Positions 6,183-9,595 of a stretch of DNA of 9,595 nucleotides are shown one piece after another. Position 1 is the first letter of the stretch; each line of letters starts with the position of its first letter. Under the pieces are notes generated by a model. It did no database searches. It worked only from the letters and a program-made list of their open reading frames with translations, and had not been told where the DNA came from. Source of the stretch: Chitinophagaceae bacterium (GTDB taxonomy: Bacteria > Bacteroidota > Bacteroidia > Chitinophagales > Chitinophagaceae); NCBI GenBank assembly GCA_019747455.1, contig JAIEQT010000445.1, forward strand, positions 1-9,595, in the 5' to 3' direction. The translations under genes were made by a program, and so were the position numbers.

Positions 6183-9100
6183 TTAATTATTAAGTAAGTA
6201 ATGTAATTCCGCAGCCGTTATATTAAGCATTCGAATAGCTTCTAACTGTTGCATTTTTATTTGTATCGATTGATTTATTAAGGTTCCCCATTCAATATAG
6301 CCAATTTGTCCATTTTTATAGTTCAGATTAGCTGTTTTGATCAACACATCAGCCTGCTTCTTCCCTATTTGCTCATAATAATCCGTTGCTTTGGCATAAC
6401 GCTCATACTCGCCAAGTGCTGCCTGTATTTTAACCTGGAGAATATTAGTAGCAGCATTGGTAGTGGCTATGGCAACCATTTCGTTAATGGCAGCTGCTTT
6501 TACCTTTTGCTTTTGCGCCTTACTAAATACAGGCAATGACATTCCAAGTGTTACAAATGAAAAACGATTACCGAGATCATATAATCTTTCTGATCTATCC
6601 TGACGCATCTGCCAGCCACTTAAAGATTGATTACTATAACCTACTACCCAATCTGGTTTCAACTTCAGTTTTGTTAGTTCCGTTTCGGCCACATATTGAT
6701 TTTCCTGTGCCTTGTAAAAGGCCAGCAAAGGATTATTTCTCCACTGTGCAGAATCGAAAAGCAATTTATGAGATACTAATTTATCTGCTGCCGAAAAAAT
6801 GGTATCCGTTTGTAACACAATACTGATTTGCCTTTGTATTGCTTTTTTCTCAGTAAGCTGTTGGGTAATTATTAATTTATGCTGCATCACCATATTATCT
6901 AATACTGTTTTTTCTAACAAATTAGTTTCTCCTTTTTTTAATCGTAACGCAGCCATTTTTTGAAAAGGAGAAAGAGAGCTGTCTAATTGCTGCAAAATCT
7001 CTAGCGCAGCCATTTGATATTGGAGTTGAACATATAATTGCCTGATTAATTTTTTAACATCGGCCTCTTGTACTTTTGCATTCGCAGCAGCCGTTTGTAA
7101 AAATGTTTCTAAGAGATTTTTTTGCTTTTGATAAAACCCAACCGGAGCCAGCGGTTGTAAAATAGAGATTTTAGCATCAAATGCATATGTATTATAGCTT
7201 CCTAAATCGGAACTAATTTGTGTTTTAGGAATTTCGTGATACGACTCTTTTAGCGCTGCAAAATATTGAGTTTGCATACGACCTACCTGTAACAGGGCAG
7301 CCTTTTGACCAGCTTTTGCTAAAAGTTCAGGCAAACTTATTTTTACTTCAACTTGTTGTGCATGTAGCATCGAAGGCAAGAAAAGAATAGCTATCCAAGC
7401 TATTGGCTTTATATTCATCTTCACCTTAGTGGTATCAAATAACAGAAACAAACAAGGTAATACAACAAGTGTAAGTAGCGTAGCAGTAACCAATCCGCCA
7501 ATTACTACCGTTGCTAATGGACGTTGTACTTCGGCCCCTGCTCCATGGCTTAAAGCCATTGGTAAAAAACCAAGGGAAGCCACTGCAGCAGTCATTAATA
7601 TAGGCCTTAAGCGAGAGGCTGTGGCTTCAATGATAATAGTATGTACGCTTGAACCTGTATGAACCTGTTTTTGCTTTCTTATTTCTGTAATCATTACAAT
7701 ACCATTTAGTACAGCTACCCCAAATAAGGCAATAAAACCAACACCTGCAGAAATACTAAAGGGCATATCTCTTAACCATAAGCTAATGATACCGCCTGTT
7801 GCAGATAAGGGTATTGCCGAGAAAATAAGTAGCCCATATTTTATTTTACCAAAAGTGAGGTACAGCAGTAATAGAATTAATAATAATGCAATAGGAACTG
7901 CTATGGCTAACCTAGCAGTTGCATGTTGCAGATTTTCGTATTGACCACCATAAGTAATATAATAATCAACAGGAAGTTTTATATTGGCTTCAACCATACC
8001 CCTCAAAGCTTCCACCACGCTCTCTACATCTTTACCTCTAACATTAAAGCCAACCGTAATTCTTCTTCTACTGTCTTCTCTTTGAATTTGATACGGTCCA
8101 TCTTTTAGTTCAACGGTTGCTAATTGGTTTAATGGCACTTGCAACCCATTAGAAACACAAACCAAAAGATTATCAAGCGCTGTACTATTCAGTCGTTGAT
8201 TTTTATCAAGTCTGATCACCATATCGAAGCGTTTATCGCCTTCAAATACTACACCCGATTTAGCACCCACATATGCCGATTCAATGGTGGCATTGATATC
8301 GCTAATACTTGCACCAAAGCGAGCTATAGCTGCCCTGTTATATGTAATTACCCATTGCGGTATTCCTGTAACTGTTTCTACATAAATATCTTTGGCGCCC
8401 TCTATTTTTGTTATTTTATCCCCTAAAATAGCGGCAATAGTAGCGAGGCTATCTAAATCATCACCAAAAACTTTACATACAACATCTTGTCGAGCACCTG
8501 TCATGAGCTCATTAAAACGCATCTGCACGGGAAATTGAAAACCGGTTGTTACCCCGGGTATTTGCTGTAATACGGTACTCATTTTTTCTGCCAGCTCGTC
8601 AAATCCTTTAGCAGAAGTCCATTCCTTTTTATCCTTTAAAATAACCATCATATCTGCAGCTTCCATAGGCATAGGATCGGTAGGTATTTCCCCTGAACCT
8701 ATTTTGGTAACTACTTTTTTAACTTCAGGAAAAGAATCCAATAAAAGCCTTGCCGTTTTTTGAGTAGTGTTTACCGTATTTGTAAGCGATGATCCGGTTA
8801 GCAAGCGAGTATCTACGGCAAAGTCTCCTTCCTCCAGTTTAGGAATAAACTCGCCTCCCAGTGTTGTTAATATCCATATAGCTAAAGCGAATAACAAAAT
8901 ATTGATGGTTACAATGGTTTTAGGTATGGCGAGTACTTTTTGTAAAGTCTTTTTATACCAAGCCGCCAACGTATTCATCCAGCGATCGGTAAAAGTATCA
9001 GCTCGTTTAATTTTTTTACTGAGCAGTAAAGCGCTCATCATAGGTACATATGTAAGCGACAGAATAAGTGCCCCTATAATGCTAAAAGAAACCGTTTCAG

Positions 9101-9595
9101 CCATAGGGCGAAACATTTTGCCTTCGATTCCCTGAAGAGAAAGAATTGGTAAATACACCACTAATATAATAAGTTGACCAAATGCTGCCGCATTCATCAT
9201 TCCCGAAGCACTTTTCTGTACTTCCCTATTCATCTGCTCCTGCGTTAGTTTATGTGTATTATTATCTGGGATATCTAACTTCAATTTATGCAAAACAGCT
9301 TCTACAATAATTACAGCCCCATCTACTAATAAACCAAAATCGAGTGCGCCCAAACTCATAAGATTACCGCTGGTTCCGGTGATGGTCATTAAGATCAATG
9401 CAAACAATAAAGAAAGGGGAATAACAGATGCTACTATAAGCACTGCACGTATATTGCCCAGAAATAATACTAATACAAAAATGACTATTAAAGCCCCCTC
9501 CAATAAATTTGTTTTCACAGTGCCAATAGCATTGTTGACCATTTTAGTACGATCTAAAAAGGCTTCAATCTTCACGCCTTCGGGTAATGTACTTT
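6183..9595 (-). CDS. czcA: CzcA-type heavy-metal RND pump fused to CzcC/TolC-type outer-membrane factor (5'-truncated)
   Basis: The frame is open to the right edge. The residues before the GTG at 9575 read STLPEG, the usual CzcA sequence, so that GTG is internal and roughly 320 N-terminal residues are missing. Numbered from the edge (1136 residues visible), the part to about 720 is the RND pump. It has membrane helices near 30-70, 82-100, 134-156, 168-192, 226-246, 560-582, 586-606, 612-636 and 664-716. TM4 carries DFGLLVDGAVIIVE with Asp85, Asp91 and Glu98, the proton-relay and cation residues of CzcA-type (divalent) pumps. CusA-type copper/silver pumps lack the first Asp. Residues 726-745 are a signal-peptide-like segment, and 746-1136 form a complete outer-membrane efflux domain with two long helical repeats. 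Such fusions are known in Bacteroidota pumps of about 1450 residues. It exports divalent metal ions by proton antiport; the exact metal is unknown. Confidence 0.94.
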   Translation of the reverse strand, partial: STLPEGVKIEAFLDRTKMVNNAIGTVKTNLLEGALIVIFVLVLFLGNIRAVLIVASVIPLSLLFALILMTITGTSGNLMSLGALDFGLLVDGAVIIVEAVLHKLKLDIPDNNTHKLTQEQMNREVQKSASGMMNAAAFGQLIILVVYLPILSLQGIEGKMFRPMAETVSFSIIGALILSLTYVPMMSALLLSKKIKRADTFTDRWMNTLAAWYKKTLQKVLAIPKTIVTINILLFALAIWILTTLGGEFIPKLEEGDFAVDTRLLTGSSLTNTVNTTQKTARLLLDSFPEVKKVVTKIGSGEIPTDPMPMEAADMMVILKDKKEWTSAKGFDELAEKMSTVLQQIPGVTTGFQFPVQMRFNELMTGARQDVVCKVFGDDLDSLATIAAILGDKITKIEGAKDIYVETVTGIPQWVITYNRAAIARFGASISDINATIESAYVGAKSGVVFEGDKRFDMVIRLDKNQRLNSTALDNLLVCVSNGLQVPLNQLATVELKDGPYQIQREDSRRRITVGFNVRGKDVESVVEALRGMVEANIKLPVDYYITYGGQYENLQHATARLAIAVPIALLLILLLLYLTFGKIKYGLLIFSAIPLSATGGIISLWLRDMPFSISAGVGFIALFGVAVLNGIVMITEIRKQKQVHTGSSVHTIIIEATASRLRPILMTAAVASLGFLPMALSHGAGAEVQRPLATVVIGGLVTATLLTLVVLPCLFLLFDTTKVKMNIKPIAWIAILFLPSMLHAQQVEVKISLPELLAKAGQKAALLQVGRMQTQYFAALKESYHEIPKTQISSDLGSYNTYAFDAKISILQPLAPVGFYQKQKNLLETFLQTAAANAKVQEADVKKLIRQLYVQLQYQMAALEILQQLDSSLSPFQKMAALRLKKGETNLLEKTVLDNMVMQHKLIITQQLTEKKAIQRQISIVLQTDTIFSAADKLVSHKLLFDSAQWRNNPLLAFYKAQENQYVAETELTKLKLKPDWVVGYSNQSLSGWQMRQDRSERLYDLGNRFSFVTLGMSLPVFSKAQKQKVKAAAINEMVAIATTNAATNILQVKIQAALGEYERYAKATDYYEQIGKKQADVLIKTANLNYKNGQIGYIEWGTLINQSIQIKMQQLEAIRMLNITAAELHYLLNN
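7359..7418 (-). other. Buried signal peptide and internal ATG at the pump-channel junction
   Basis: Within the fused pump gene, just after the last RND helix (LVVLPCLFLLF), the sequence reads Met-Asn-Ile-Lys, then a hydrophobic core (IAWIAILFLP), then SMLHA before Gln-Gln. This has the layout of a Sec signal peptide with an AxA-like cleavage site (LHA). The codons before the internal ATG (7416-7418) read AAGGTGAAG, a possible weak Shine-Dalgarno site. It probably marks the start of a once separate outer-membrane factor gene. It may still act as a cleavage site, giving two mature proteins, or as an extra membrane helix. Confidence 0.7.

Noticed and set aside
8767..9135. 122-codon plus-strand open frame opposite the pump gene
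   Set aside because: It lies wholly antisense to strongly conserved RND sequence and its product has no recognisable domain; a shadow frame.
9573..9575. GTG as start of the RND pump
   Set aside because: The residues before it (STLPEG) match the usual CzcA sequence ahead of this point, and the frame runs off the window.

Overview
The window is AT-rich and densely coded. It looks like a chromosomal piece of a Bacteroidota genome, plausibly of the Chitinophagaceae/Sphingobacteriales type. The signs are a heavy-metal RND pump with its outer-membrane channel fused to its C-terminus, a long-form IspH, a clean TTTG/TAnnTTTG promoter, and genes that mostly lack Shine-Dalgarno sites. The taxon is an inference; no rRNA or other marker gene is present.

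Plus strand, 1-2222. The first 909 bases are the C-terminal part of a membrane sensor histidine kinase (HAMP, HisKA, HATPase), cut by the window's left edge. An 84-base intergenic element follows, made of degenerate 8-base units arranged as a large imperfect hairpin. Then comes ispH (1017-2222), the last enzyme of the MEP isoprenoid pathway. Its best promoter sits so close to the ATG that the mRNA may be leaderless.

Minus strand, 2232-3638, convergent with ispH. A tight three-gene run is read KOW-domain protein, VOC/PhnB-like protein, then an exported Fe/Mn superoxide dismutase. The SOD keeps all four metal ligands. It has Ala where the near-invariant active-site Tyr34 should be, and His at the second-shell position that tunes Fe versus Mn.

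Minus strand, 3734-4911. A HEPN/MNT toxin-antitoxin pair (hepT, mntA) has the complete RX4HXY and GSX10DXD motifs. It is followed, through an ATGA overlap, by a small secreted protein of unknown function. That third gene appears to be cut short by a one-base slip in an A run, because an in-style continuation of about 29 codons lies just past its stop.

Minus strand, 5031-9595. A heavy-metal efflux operon occupies the right half. A CzcA-type RND pump is fused to a CzcC/TolC-type outer-membrane factor, with a buried signal peptide at the junction, and runs off the right edge. Three bases downstream is its lipoprotein periplasmic adaptor. All three parts of the tripartite pump are therefore encoded by two genes.

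The most unusual points are the SOD active-site substitutions, the signal peptide inside the pump-channel fusion, the coupled and probably frameshifted third gene behind hepT-mntA, and the repeat-hairpin before ispH. No tRNA, rRNA, CRISPR array or transposase was seen. No gene-free stretch exceeds 300 bases.
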